A DNA stretch of 64,000 nt from Stigmatella ashevillena (GTDB lineage: Bacteria > Myxococcota > Myxococcia > Myxococcales > Myxococcaceae): NCBI RefSeq assembly GCF_028368975.1, contig NZ_JAQNDM010000002.1, forward strand, positions 8,798,425 through 8,862,424, read 5' to 3'. The notes beneath the pieces are model-generated. The model saw only the letters and a program-made list of their open reading frames with translations. It had not been told where the DNA came from and made no database searches. Within the stretch, counting starts at the first letter, position 1. Each line of letters starts with the position of its first letter. Below are positions 35,176 through 47,000 of this stretch, piece by piece. A program made the translations under genes and the position numbers.

Positions 35176-36215
35176 GTCCCAAGAAGCCCGCGCGGCCTCG
35201 CGCAACTCAAGTCGCTGCGACGAAGGCGGTGGTGCGGTGGTACCTCGACCAGCACTTCCGCCAGGCTTCTGACCCAGGCGTGGTCGAGATGTTCTGCGAG
35301 CCCTCGCGCGTCGGCTCATTCGCCATTGATCGTCACGCGTTGCGCGCAGGGGATGGCCGAGCGCTCTTTCGCCTCCTCGTCGCGACCGCGATGTTTCAGC
35401 GCCGACAGGACGTGCAGATCCTCCGCATCTTGCAGGGGATGGGCGCGTCGGATGCGGCCGAGATCTCCGACGCAGCAAAGCTCCTTGCGCTAGTCGACGA
35501 TAGCGACTGCGCGAACATGCGCACGACGCAGGCCCTCGCGGAGGCGTGTAATCTCGACAAGGATCCACAGACGCGCGAGGGATGTTGTAGCGCAAACCCG
35601 AGCGTCAGCTGTCACCTCAAGCGACACACTGTCCTCCTCAAGCGCTACGGCCATTTCGGGAAGGTGCCGACGTCGATCGCACTGATGGTCAGAGAGTCTG
35701 GCGCGGAGGACCTCGCCGGTTTGCACCGACTCGTGATGCAGAGAGAGCGAGACCCGCTGGCGCGCGCTCAAGCGCTTGAGCGCGAACTCTCTCGCGCTTG
35801 GCGAGTAAGCCAGAAGATCGCGAGCATGTTCCTGTCCATGGTTACGAACCCAGACCTCTCGCGAGGCCTCGCGCCGTGGTCACAAGGCATCGACTCGACC
35901 TACTACGTTGTCATCGACAGCAACGTCGACCTCTTCCTTGCGACGATCGGGTACAAGGGGACCGGGACTTATGATGCCCGCCGCGACTTCGTCCGCGCAC
36001 TCGCGCGAGGCATCGACCTGACCGAGTTCGACGGCGCGCTGCAGCCCTACAACCCGCGCTTGGTCCAGCAGGCGATGTACCTGTTTATGAGCATCGCCAA
36101 CCGCCGCGCAGCGACGGCTGACTGCATGCACCTCGCCCCGGCTCCGTGCGCTACCTGCCCAAGCGCTGTCCGACGCCGGTGTCCCGCAGGACCGGGGCTA
36201 CCTGCGAGCCGGTAG
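35172..36215 (+). CDS. HhH DNA glycosylase / endonuclease III-like protein
   Basis: A 347-residue protein. The second half has the endonuclease III/MutY plan: a helical HhH-like region (RAWRVSQKIASMFLSMVTN), then YYVVIDSNVDLFLATIGYKG, where VIDSNV stands at the place of the catalytic VDTHV aspartate. It ends with four cysteines, Cys-x7-Cys-x2-Cys-x7-Cys (CMHLAPAPCATCPSAVRRRC), like the iron-sulfur loop of that family but with wider spacing. It could excise bases or nick at modified or damaged DNA. It lies between DruA- and DruB-position genes, which is not part of canonical Druantia. Activity is inference. Confidence 0.65.
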   Translation: MSPKKPARPRATQVAATKAVVRWYLDQHFRQASDPGVVEMFCEPSRVGSFAIDRHALRAGDGRALFRLLVATAMFQRRQDVQILRILQGMGASDAAEISDAAKLLALVDDSDCANMRTTQALAEACNLDKDPQTREGCCSANPSVSCHLKRHTVLLKRYGHFGKVPTSIALMVRESGAEDLAGLHRLVMQRERDPLARAQALERELSRAWRVSQKIASMFLSMVTNPDLSRGLAPWSQGIDSTYYVVIDSNVDLFLATIGYKGTGTYDARRDFVRALARGIDLTEFDGALQPYNPRLVQQAMYLFMSIANRRAATADCMHLAPAPCATCPSAVRRRCPAGPGLPASR

Positions 36216-36360
36216 CCCTCGAATGTACCTCGTCCTACTTTCCCTGCTGTGGCATCGTGGAATACGATGTCGGAAGGGCTTTTTGGCTTGGCGCCGAACT
36301 GGAATTATTGGCGCTGACTATGATGGGTAGTTCGAGGGTGTCTAACGCGACCGGGGATGC

Positions 36361-37998
36361 GTGGACTACGCAAGGGATCTGCACAGTAGAAGAATCATCG
36401 CGGCGGAAGATGCCGTGTCGGCGCAATTTTACGAGTGTCCTTGCCCCGGCTGCAGTGGTCACGTCTTTCTTCGTGATGGAGGCAACCGACGAGCGCACTT
36501 TGCCCACCGCGCCGGTGAAGGCACTCGTGCATGTGACGAGTATTTCCCCGGTATTGGAGGTGGCGGTGAGAGTGTTGCGCGGCGTTTCTCCGAAGTCGAG
36601 GGTGACCCGTCGGAACTAGGCTTACTGCTCACCCAATTCGATGGTTGCTGGGGTTTGGGGCTTCGCCTACCGGAGATTCCAAGCAACGAGTTGGGGGAGA
36701 CGTCGCTCGGAGCGCTACGTTCGTCGTTCGTGGACGTCTACGCGGGGGGCGACCAACTGCTTCGAGTTAGTGCCCTGGATCTACGCCCTGGCGTAGGCGC
36801 AGCGCGCGTTGACGTGGTGCCGAGCCTTCAGGCGTTCCGAACGCAACCGGCTGGTTTGTGGCCGGCCTCAGTGGACAAAGAGCGGTGGTCCCTTGAGTCC
36901 CGAGGGCTCGACGCCAAGGGCGCGTTGTTTCGCCTCCGCCGCGGAGAGTGGACGAGGCTCCTCGCTAACTCTGGAGTGCACCACGGTGAGGCGCTCCTCG
37001 TTCTCGCCGACGGACGCAGTACTCCACCGCGATCGATCGTGTTGGAGAGCAATGTGCTGGTTGCTAGCGGTGGCTTGCAGTGGACCCTCTGGGAAGTGCG
37101 ACTCCCAGGCGAGCCCGTCGCGCCCGTGCTCGCGTGGCTTGCCCGGCTTGGGCATGGGTTCATCCCTCGTCCGTGGAGCGTGGGTCTTGCGACACCGCCC
37201 CGGGCTTATAGTGATCGAAACGAGCCGATCTTCTGGACCGGCGATGCGCCGGTGCTGATGTTTGACGCGCCCCAGCCTGGCTCTGCCACGATGGTCGCCT
37301 TTAAGAGCGGCACCAACTCCCACAGCGCCAGTGTGCAAGCCACCGAGGGCAGCATCGTCCTCGTCAGTGTTCGTGCACGAGATGCTGGTCTTGCTCGGCT
37401 ATGCGTCGCGGGCGAGCAGAGCGCCAACGTCGACCTCGCGTACATCCAGCGTCCATCGGTGAGTGCGCTCCGCGAGTTGCTGGGGCAGACCGCGCGACTT
37501 CGTATTCAGATCGGCCAGCAGCAGATCGAGGCATGGCAGAACTCCACTCACAACATTCGCCTGCTTGTGCGTGAGCAGCCGGAGGTACGTGTCGACCTGG
37601 GAGACGAAACCGCACGTGCACGTGTGACGGTGTGGGGGCGAGGCAAGCATCGTTCTCGACGTGGACTCGATTGGAAAGGGGTGTCGCGCGCGGTCGAGGA
37701 CGCACTTGCAGGCGCTGAGCGCTTGGAGATCGATGCTGGCAATCTCGGGCGAGTTGTCATTCTCATCCTCCGTGTATCCGAAGAGACCATCCGTCGGGGC
37801 GAGTCCAGCGACCGCCTCACATGGCACGATCATATTGTGAGCATGGGCGAACTCGCCGAGAAGGGCTGCACGCCGGCCATCCTTAAGCTCCCACGACAGG
37901 CCGATTCATTCGTCCCACGTCAGGTTTCGCCGGCAGTGCTCGTCCGCTCGCGGATGGCGCTCCGGCGGCGAGTCGAGGCTGAAGGACGTCGCTCATGA
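36361..37998 (+). CDS. DruB-position protein with CoiA-like N-terminus
   Basis: A 545-residue protein. The N-terminus (ARDLHSRRIIAAEDAVSAQF, CPCPGCSGHVFLRDGGNRRA, HFAH) has a Cys/His cluster at residues 26-49 as in the zinc region of CoiA-like proteins. The remainder is beta-rich and unrecognised (LFRLRRGEWTRLLANSG; TVWGRGKHRSRRGLDWKG). Size and position agree with DruB of type I Druantia (about 550 residues). The only sizeable intergenic gap in the operon, 145 bp, precedes it, and the start is a GTG. It is coupled to the next gene. Confidence 0.6.
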   Translation: MDYARDLHSRRIIAAEDAVSAQFYECPCPGCSGHVFLRDGGNRRAHFAHRAGEGTRACDEYFPGIGGGGESVARRFSEVEGDPSELGLLLTQFDGCWGLGLRLPEIPSNELGETSLGALRSSFVDVYAGGDQLLRVSALDLRPGVGAARVDVVPSLQAFRTQPAGLWPASVDKERWSLESRGLDAKGALFRLRRGEWTRLLANSGVHHGEALLVLADGRSTPPRSIVLESNVLVASGGLQWTLWEVRLPGEPVAPVLAWLARLGHGFIPRPWSVGLATPPRAYSDRNEPIFWTGDAPVLMFDAPQPGSATMVAFKSGTNSHSASVQATEGSIVLVSVRARDAGLARLCVAGEQSANVDLAYIQRPSVSALRELLGQTARLRIQIGQQQIEAWQNSTHNIRLLVREQPEVRVDLGDETARARVTVWGRGKHRSRRGLDWKGVSRAVEDALAGAERLEIDAGNLGRVVILILRVSEETIRRGESSDRLTWHDHIVSMGELAEKGCTPAILKLPRQADSFVPRQVSPAVLVRSRMALRRRVEAEGRRS

Positions 37999-40052
37999 AG
38001 GTGCTGGGGCTCGTTCAATGGACCGAGCGCGACAAGCGTGGCAGCCCAATCGCTGGCGTACGCCCGCTCGTCGAGATCCAGAAAGGCGAATGGCGAACGA
38101 TCGAAGCTCTCGAAGAGTTCCCGTCACGGGGCCAAGTCTTCTGGCCCAACGCGCAGGTAGCCACCGAGAACTCACTGGTCATTTTTCACGCAGAGTCGAA
38201 CGCTGGCCAGAAGGATGAGTTTAGAGTCGTCGACCCGAAGCTAGTGTACGAAGTGCTCGACCTCCGACGGTACGGAACCGCAACGGAGGTCCGTGCAGCG
38301 CTCATCGAGGGCATTCGCTTGCCAGTACAATTCGGAGCCGCGCGAGCGCTGGTCTGGTGCAAACCGGATCTGCTGGTTGGACCCGTTGAGTTGAACCGAG
38401 TAGCGAGTGGAACGGTAAGGTTGGTCGGGACCAACTTACACCGTCTCGCGGCATACAAGGGCGCCCAAGTTCGATCGGTGCCTGTCGATCATGCGGAGCG
38501 ATTGCTGCGCGTGGATGACACCGCGCCTTCGAGCTACGTCGATTGGGACGACGATGCGATCGTCTTACGTCGTGCTCTTGAGTCCGCAGTTCGGGTTGCG
38601 AAGCAGGCAGGGCACGACACCGGGCAGACGAAGAAGCAGATCGAAGATGCCGCCCGGGCGCTGGCAGCACAGGGTGGTCCCGATGCGCTGCTGGATCGCT
38701 ATCGGCTCGAAAGAGCGCTGACGTTGCTCGAGAACACCGACGTGGTCGTGCGCAGCGCTGGTGAACTCGCGGAGTCGCTGCGAGAGCATCCAACTGTCAA
38801 AGCGTCGCTCGACGAGTTCAGCGTGAAGGTTCGCACCGAGGTTGAACAGCGCGCCCGTGCAGATCTTGAGCAGGGACTCGCAGTGGAGCGGGCCGCGCTG
38901 GGGGAAACAACTGAGGCGCTCGCTCAGACAAAGTTGCTGCTGGAGACGAGAGCGCAGGAGTTGCACAAAGCCGAGGAGCTTCTCGCTGAGGTTCAAAGCC
39001 TAACGGCCAAGACTGCCAAGGCTGCTGAGGCGGCGGTGGACGCGCGTGTGCTCGCTGCGTTGGAGCGCCCTTTGGAACTCCTCGCTGAGGTCAGTGTGTT
39101 GCGCCCATTCTTGGGAGCAGGAGGGAGTCGCGCTGAGAGCGCGACGAATGCTCCAGCGTCATCACCCGCTGCTTCTCCACAGCTAGACTGGGCACGCGCT
39201 CGCGGTGAAGTGGCTAAGGACGTGAAGTCGCTCCGTAGTTCGCTTAGCAGAGCGGCCCGCACCCACAGGTTTCAAGGTGAGCCGTTGTCAATGCTGCTTC
39301 AGATTCATGCCGCCATCGCCGCTGGCCTAATGCCCATCACCTTGGGGCCCAGCGCCCTCGCGGCTCTCACCGCTTACGCGCACGGCGCCTGCGGCGGGCG
39401 GTTGCACATCGTCCACGTCTCCCCCAGTGCCATCCACGCCCATGACTTTGACTATGCGCCTAGGGGCGGCATCGTAGTCGCTGCCGCGGCCGCGAAGGAT
39501 ATCGATGGCATCTCGCTCGTCGTCCTCGAGGGCGCGAATCGATCGCCGCTTGAGGCGTCCGTAGTACCCCTCCTTCAACTGGCCGATGTTGGACTCTCCC
39601 CGGTGGCCAACGCGCCCGGCCTTCGGTTGGCTGCCTCGTTGGTGGTCGGCGCGACGACCGTGCCCGTCACACCACAGCTTTGGAGCCACGCCGTCGCGAT
39701 TCATCCCGGGCCGAGCGCACCCGCGACGCAGGGCGCCACCTTGGGGGATGCCCCTCGGTCGAGCGAACTCTTCGCGCTTGGCGATGAGCCGAAGGGCGCT
39801 ATCGATGCCTTGCTTGACGCTTGGCCTGATTGCCACGAGCTACGTCCGGCAATGAGCCGTTTCGGCGCGGCGCTGACCCAACTCTACGACGAGGAGGACC
39901 GCATCTCCGATGCTCTGCGCAGTGGTCTGGTTCTTCCATATATCGCGACGGCGCTTTCCCCCGAAGAGCAAGCTGAGGCGTTGGCCAACGCGGGAGATGG
40001 CGATGGGGCCCTCGCGTTGGCCCTGCGTGGGCTCCGAAGGAGGCTCGCCTAG
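37995..40052 (+). CDS. DruC-position protein with coiled coil and degenerate AAA-like domain
   Basis: A 685-residue protein. Residues about 200-365 form a long coiled coil (ARADLEQGLAVERAALGETT; ARAQELHKAEELLAEVQSL). The C-terminal third resembles a McrB-like AAA ATPase that has lost its P-loop: PITLGPSALAALTAYAHG (about 445-462) stands where GPxGxGKT is expected, and ISLVVLEGANRSPLEASVVP (about 505-524) resembles a Walker B plus sensor. It is probably structural. Size and order fit DruC (about 640 residues). The AAA relation is my inference from pattern. Confidence 0.6.
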   Translation: MKVLGLVQWTERDKRGSPIAGVRPLVEIQKGEWRTIEALEEFPSRGQVFWPNAQVATENSLVIFHAESNAGQKDEFRVVDPKLVYEVLDLRRYGTATEVRAALIEGIRLPVQFGAARALVWCKPDLLVGPVELNRVASGTVRLVGTNLHRLAAYKGAQVRSVPVDHAERLLRVDDTAPSSYVDWDDDAIVLRRALESAVRVAKQAGHDTGQTKKQIEDAARALAAQGGPDALLDRYRLERALTLLENTDVVVRSAGELAESLREHPTVKASLDEFSVKVRTEVEQRARADLEQGLAVERAALGETTEALAQTKLLLETRAQELHKAEELLAEVQSLTAKTAKAAEAAVDARVLAALERPLELLAEVSVLRPFLGAGGSRAESATNAPASSPAASPQLDWARARGEVAKDVKSLRSSLSRAARTHRFQGEPLSMLLQIHAAIAAGLMPITLGPSALAALTAYAHGACGGRLHIVHVSPSAIHAHDFDYAPRGGIVVAAAAAKDIDGISLVVLEGANRSPLEASVVPLLQLADVGLSPVANAPGLRLAASLVVGATTVPVTPQLWSHAVAIHPGPSAPATQGATLGDAPRSSELFALGDEPKGAIDALLDAWPDCHELRPAMSRFGAALTQLYDEEDRISDALRSGLVLPYIATALSPEEQAEALANAGDGDGALALALRGLRRRLA

Positions 40053-41095
40053 TGAGCGTCGAGGTCATTCGAGCGACCAAGGACGCAATCAGTGCTGTGA
40101 GGCGCACGTTGGGGCTTGGCTCGTGCGAGGCGCCCGACAGCCGCTTCGAGATAATGCGCGCGACGGTCTGGAGTATCGCTGCTCCGGGGAGCAAGGCACA
40201 CATCAACCGTGTGCTAAGTGCAGCCCTGCCGACCTGGCAGATCCTATCGGATCGCGCGACGGCCACCGAAGAGACGCTTCGTGCAGAACTCCGAGGCGCG
40301 CTCTCTATGCTGGAGGACGCAGGCGATCTCATAGGGCTGAGCGGTGGTTACTGGGCTCCTGCTACTGCCCGGTTCATCGAGATCCCTAGAGGCGCGGGCT
40401 ACTTGCTGGTGGGGGGAGTCCCATCTGCGTTGCTGCAACTCAGCTGCGACAAGATTCAGTTTCACGGACCTCATCGTCACCTTGCAAAGCTCCCCCCGGA
40501 ATTGGCCTCGTTGCTGCCAATTGAGGATCTCAAGTCGTGGTCGAGGTTGCCTAATGTCTCGCTCCAAGACTGGGCCCGCGAAGTGAACGAATCACACGAG
40601 CGGCAGCCGTACGCGCCGACGAGCGCGGATGCGTTCGAGTTCTACCTCCCGGTGAAAGCGAGGCCGGGGGCCCCGCAGTTCAAGCGCTGGTCGGAGGACG
40701 CGGGTAACGCGACTGGAACGCTGCTCGCGCGTCGGCGGCGAGTTTATGGGGCGCGCGAATTCCGACTCGTGGACGTGCGTGGGGGGCGGATCGTCGGCGC
40801 GTGCGAGTTGCACGACGTCGATGTCCGGCGGCTAATGTATGCGCTCGATCTCGCCGGAAACAGCCCCGTTCGTGCGCGGCCTCTTCGCGTAGCGGACCAG
40901 ACGCAGTGGCTGTTCACGAGCGAACTGCCGCGCGCTGAGCAGCGCGCGCTCGCCGCGTTCGGAACGCTCGAAATTCCCGACGACCGTCCCTACGAGCGAC
41001 GGTGGACATTTTCACGGAACGAAGGACTCGCGCTCGACATGCTGCGCTCCCTTGGGATCGCGCTCGGGCAGCCCCCCCGAGAGGAACGTCGATGA
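40052..41095 (+). CDS. DruD-position protein
   Basis: A 347-residue protein beginning at a GTG that shares one base with the preceding stop. The N-terminus looks like a winged helix (RVLSAALPTWQILSDRATAT, LRGALSMLEDAGDLIGLSGG). The rest is mixed with no family I recognise (FRLVDVRGGRIVGACELHDV). Length and position immediately before the giant helicase agree with DruD of type I Druantia. It overlaps the helicase start by ATGA. Confidence 0.6.
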   Translation: MSVEVIRATKDAISAVRRTLGLGSCEAPDSRFEIMRATVWSIAAPGSKAHINRVLSAALPTWQILSDRATATEETLRAELRGALSMLEDAGDLIGLSGGYWAPATARFIEIPRGAGYLLVGGVPSALLQLSCDKIQFHGPHRHLAKLPPELASLLPIEDLKSWSRLPNVSLQDWAREVNESHERQPYAPTSADAFEFYLPVKARPGAPQFKRWSEDAGNATGTLLARRRRVYGAREFRLVDVRGGRIVGACELHDVDVRRLMYALDLAGNSPVRARPLRVADQTQWLFTSELPRAEQRALAAFGTLEIPDDRPYERRWTFSRNEGLALDMLRSLGIALGQPPREERR

Positions 41096-44000
41096 GCCAG
41101 CAAGTCGAACTTGGTGTCAACGAAGTCGCGCAGCGAATTCACCTGCGCTTGCGCAGATACCTCGAAGCGCAGTACCACATTCGGAACTCCGCCCTCATTG
41201 AAGAGCGAAGGATTCTCCTTGAGGAGCCGGGCGGAATCTCCCAGCGACCGTTCATCGAGGTCACGCCGTCGTACGCAGTAACTGGGAGCTTCTCAGGCCT
41301 GACCGCGCCCAATCTGGTCACCGGGCTCTTGCAGGAGTTGGTCAGTTGGAAGCCGGGGATTGGTGTCTACCCTCCGTACCGCCATCAAGCTGATGCTCTT
41401 GAGCACTTCTTTGCGAAGGGGGCGCAGAGCGATGACCTCGTAGTCGCTACGGGCACTGGCTCCGGCAAGACGGAGACGTTCCTCTACGCCATCCTCGGCG
41501 CCCTGGCGCTCGAGGGAACAGAACGCCGCGAGTCGTTCGCACGCCACGGCGTGCGCGCCTTGCTCTTGTACCCGATGAACGCGCTCGTCAGCGATCAGAC
41601 CGCGCGTCTGCGTAGGCTCCTAGGCGATGAGCGATTGGCAAGCCTAATGGAGGAGCGCTGGGGACGGCGCGCGCGGTTCGGTATGTACACGAGCCGAACG
41701 CCGTACCCAGGCGTGCGTAAGGGCGCGAAGGACAAACGTCACCTCGACAGGCTCGTTGGGTATTACGAACAGCTTGAGACTTCGACGAAGCCAGAAGAGC
41801 GAGACCTCGTCGCCGAACTCAAGAAGCGTGGACGCTGGCCCGCCAAGGATATCGTCGCATTCTACGCCCGAGCTCTTGAGGAGAAGGCCCTCGTAAAGAG
41901 CGGAAAGCGCGCCGGGAAAGAGAATACGCTCCACCACTGGGGCGCGCGTTTCCTGACACAGCCTGGAGATCGTGAACTCCTCACTCGGCACGAGATGCAG
42001 GAGCAGGCTCCTGACCTCCTCATCACCAACTACTCGATGCTCGAGTACATGCTGCTCAGGCCCATCGAGCGGCCGCTGTTCGATCAGACGCGCGCGTGGC
42101 TCGCCGCCGACCCGAGGAACCAGTTCCACCTGATCCTCGACGAGGCGCACATGTACCGTGGCGTTGGAGGCGCGGAGGTCGGACTTCTGATTCGCCGGCT
42201 CCTCTCTCGCCTCGGTGTTGGTCGTGATCGCTTGCGCTGCATCCTCACGACCGCCAGCCTCCCTGACCAAGGTACCGCAGCGGATGAGGCCGCGAAGAAG
42301 TTCGCGCGTGATCTGACCGGCGAAACCGGCAAGAGGACCTTCGCGATTGTTCGCGGTACGCGCGAGAAGCGCTCCGGGGCGCGGCCTGGGACTCCCGATG
42401 AGGCGAGCGCGCTCGCGGCCGTCAACCCGGCTGCCCTAGCGGCTGCAGGGTTCGCGCCCGACGAGGCGAATGCGTCACTTGCCCGCGTCGCAGCGCGCAT
42501 TGGCTGGGCGACTCCTCCCACGATCGTGGAGAAAGGAGACTCGGCGACACTGGCGACACGCCAGTACATTTGTCGGTCGCTCACAGGTTTTGGCCCGCTC
42601 GAACTGCTCTTGGAGCACGCGTCGGGAAACGCGACTGACTTCGCAGTGCTGGCCCAAACGCTCTTCCCTGGCAGTTCGCTCGGCGAAGCAGAACGTGCCA
42701 CTGACGGACTCCTCGCGCTCGGCACATTCGCGCGGCGCACTGAGCCGGGGCGGAACGAGCAGCCGCTCCTCCCAACGCGCGTCCATGTGCTCTTTCGCGG
42801 GTTGCCGCCGCTCTATTCGTGTATCAATCCGAACTGCTCCGCGCGTCGTAACGGAACTGGGACTACGCTCCTGGGTCGTCTGTACACGGAGCCACGCACG
42901 CAGTGTGAGTGCGGTGGGCGCGTATTCGAACTGCTCACCCACCGCGATTGTGGCGCGGCCTACCTACGCGCGTTCGCGTCGGCGGACTTCCTCTGGCACG
43001 AACGAGGCGGGAAGCTGACGGAGTTCGGCAGGCCCCTTCATGAACTGCACCTGTTCCTCGAAGAGCCTCACCCGGAGCAGAGAGGCGCTGTCGAACCTCT
43101 GCTGCTCGACGTCCAAACTGGCCGCGTTCTCGGCACCGCGAGCGCGACGACTGGTGGAACACGCCTCTGCTACCGCGCTCACGTGGCGGCCGTAAAGGTC
43201 ACTAACACGACGACGTTCAGCGTGTGTCCTGCCTGCACGCGACCGACGCAGTCAAATGGCTCCCTGAAGATCATGGATCTCGCGACGAAGGGTGAGCAGC
43301 CTTTCGCCAATCTCGTGAGAGAACAGTTTGTTTCGCAACTTGCGACCAAGGGACCGAGTGAGCAACACCCGAACGAAGGTCGCAAGGCGCTCCTTTTTAG
43401 TGACGGTAGGCAGAAAGCTGCTCGACTTGCGCGCGATCTACCGCGAGAGGTGGAGCGCGACTCGTTCCGCGAGGCGCTGGTCCTCGCTTGCCAAGAGCTC
43501 GCGCAACTTTCCACGCCTCAGCCAGCGATCCTCGATGAGACCATGTATGCGGCGTTCGTCGCCGTGTGCGCGCGCCACCACCTCCACTTTTTTGACGGGC
43601 GCGACCAGGACAAACTCCTCGAAGAGTGCAGGCAGTTCCGTAAGGACTTCGACGACCTTGATACCGCCCTCGCAGATAAGTGGCGTCCCACACCGCCGAC
43701 ACGTTTCCGCACTGCGCTGGTCCGCCAAATAGGCGACCCCTATTACTCGCTCGTTGCAGCCTGCGCGGCGGTGGTTGAAGCGGCGCCGGCGACTCTCCGT
43801 AAGTTGCAGAAGCGGCTCACCAGCGTCGGCACATCATCGATGCTCGATGAGGTCGCGAACGCGTGGCTCCGTGAGATGTTCCGTATGTATGCGTTTGATC
43901 CCGCCCTCGGGAAGGACGCACGCCTCGACGAGTTTGGCTTCTTTCAGCCTGTCCGTGCTGCTGACGGGCTGAAGAAGTTCTTCGAACTTATCCGTGTGCG

Positions 44001-47000
44001 GACCGGACTCAGTGTTGCCGATGTTGAGCGACTCCGAGACGAACTCTTCGAGGTCTTCACCCGGGAGGCCTCCGCTGGCGACGACTCCGGTCGCCTCGTC
44101 ATGACCGATAGCATCGTGATGCGCCTCGCGCTCGACGAAGAATGGTTGCAGTGCACAGTCTGTGGCCACCTTCAGTTGAAGCCGTTCTTGGGTGTCTGCG
44201 GGAACTGCCAGGACAAGCGCCTTGAGAAGCGCCCACCCGAGCACGAGTACATGCGTTCGCGGAAGGGTTTCTTCCGTGAGCCACTACGCGCGGTCCTCCA
44301 AGGAGCGCGGCCGGTGCACATCACGGCTGAAGAGCACACCGCTCAACTCTCCCAGCGCGACGCTGGTGATGTCTACGCGACCACAGAGGAGTTCGAACTC
44401 CGTTTCCAAGACGTCCCGCTCGGCCCCGACAAGCCACCCGTCGATATCCTGAGCTGCACGACGACGATGGAGGTCGGCATCGATATCGGATCGCTGACTG
44501 CAGTCGGCCTTCGAACGGTTCCGCCCCAACGTGAAAATTATCAACAGCGCGCCGGTCGCGCGGGTCGTAGAGGTACGTCGGTCTCGTCCGTCCTCATGTT
44601 CGCGCAAGGGGGGGCGCATGATGCCCATTACTTCGCCAATCCACAGGCGATCATCAGCGGGCCGCCGCGCGAGCCGCGCCTGAAGGCTGATAACCCGCGC
44701 CTAGCGCGGCGGCATGTCAACTCGCACCTGCTTCAGACTTTCTTCCATTCGCGCCTGGACTCGCTCTCGGCTGAGCATCAAGCGGAGATCGCTAAACACC
44801 GACCCGGCATCATGAGCGCGCTCGGCGATGCAAAGGAGTTCTTCGAAGGAACGGCCGAGTTCTCGTTCGGGGAATTCGAGCAGTGGATGAAGAGGGAGGT
44901 GCTCACCCCGAAGAGCGCCATCGTCGAAGAGGTAGCTGGCTGGCTCCCGGCGGCGATCTTCAAGACTGATGGGGCCGACGAGAAGCGGAAGTTCGTACGC
45001 GAGATTGCCGACACGCTGCTTCACACTCTCACTCAGCTACGCGATGGGCGCCTCGGCGCGTCGAGCGGTGAGGCTGTACCCAGCGAAGAGGATGCGAACG
45101 ACGACGATACTGGAGGGCTCCTGGACCTCTGCTTCGAACGCGGGCTTCTGCCGTCCTATGCGTTCCCGACAGACCTGTGCAGCTTTGTAATTCAGGAATG
45201 GGACAAGAGCACCTTACAGTGGCGAATCAAGGTCGCCGAACGGCCACAACTCGCGAAGGCGCAAGCGCTGAGCGAGTATGCGCCAGGGCGCCTCTTGGTC
45301 GTGAACAAGCAGACCTATCGTGTCGGCGGCGTCTTCGTCGACGGGCCGCCGTCTGCAACTCCGGCGGCAGCGCTGTTTGCGCAGCCGCTCAACCGCTACG
45401 TAGGCTGTCCGCAGTGCTCCTACATCTCGATCGAGGGTGGGAGGGCTTCGGCCCGTACGGTCGAAGGCTCGCCATGCCCGGTGTGTCGCACGCCGCTCTT
45501 CGTACGCGAGTACCTGGACCCGCCGGGGTTTTCGCCAGAGGAGGGGTGTGCGCTGCGCGAGGGTGATCGCGAGCAGGACGTCACCTACGCTTCGTCAGCC
45601 CAACTCCCCGAGATCGCCAGTCGCGACGAGTTCGACTGGAGGGATGGCCCCGGGGTCAACTTCAGCCACGCGTACGGAGAAGACATCCTGTTGGTCGTCG
45701 CGAACAAAGGGAAGGACGCGGCAGGCTTCAGCGTATGCGAGAGCTGTGGCGGCGCGTGGATCGACGGCGAGGAGCCGGACGGTTCTCATCCGCGTCCGTT
45801 CCTTGTTCCGAGGCACATTCTCGAACGCGATGGCGTAGGTAGAGCTTGCAACGGTGAGGTGCGGCGCGGTTTGTTCTTAGTGCACGACTTCCGAACCGAC
45901 CTGCTACTGCTGCGCGGCGCGTTCCGTCAGCCGTTGGACTTTCAGCCGAAGCAGCCTTGGCTCTACGACGCGCTCGCGACGCTGGCTGAGGCGCTCGCGC
46001 TTGGTGCCAGCCTCCATCTCGACATCGACCCGGGTGAGCTCTCGGCGGGGTTCCGCCTGCTACCGGCGCTCATGGATGGTGACCAAGGAGTGGCCGAACT
46101 GTACCTCTTCGACACCGCCTCTGGCGGCGCGGGCTATGCGGCCGATGCTGGCGAACAACTGCAGCAGGTCCTCGACCGGACGGAACAGCTTCTCCGCGTG
46201 TGCCAAGGAAATTGCGAGCGCTCGTGCACGAAGTGCCTGCGGCACTACGGCAATCGCTTTCTGCACGGGCGCCTCGACCGTCGACTCGCGTTCCAATTGC
46301 TGCGGTACTTTCGCGCGGGAGAGATCCCGCCCTTTGCATCTGCGGCCGAGCAGATCCGAAAGCTGCGTCCGCTCGCCCGCTTCCTCGAAATGGAGGGGTG
46401 GACCACAGTAACGGACCCGAGCGGTGCCCTGCGCTGCGAAGGACCTCGCTCGATGACGGTGGGCATCTATCCCGCGTTCCTCGCGAACGATGCCGCCGAG
46501 ATGACGCACCCGACTGTCGCTCCCAGCGATGCCCGGCGCGTCATCTTGCCGGACTACCTCGTGGAGCACGATCTGCCCTCCGCATACCAGCGCGCTACGG
46601 GCCTCACGAGGCCGAGCACATCTGCGCCTCGTCCTACGGCTCCGACTTCGTCGACGGGACGTATCGTCGAACTCTCGGTAAAGGACCTGCGAAAAGCGGA
46701 CGATGACAAGACTCACGGCAAGGTCCGGGTGCTAATCGACGTCGCCCTTGCTGCGGGTGCGTTCGCCGTACGCGTCCCCAGCCCAGGTCTCAAGAACGTC
46801 GGGTTTGGTGCAGGTGGGTGGCTCGTTGTTCGTCCCGTCTCGCCTAGTGACCTCGGCTCTGACGCGTGGCTAGTTGTTCTTCGACCGCGTGGGAAGTTCG
46901 GGGCCACTGGCTCGGTCTGGACAGTCGCGCACGTGAAGGAGTTGTTGAGCTATGAGGGGGCACCGTCGCGGCTGCAAGTCTCGTACGGCAGCGCCACGGG

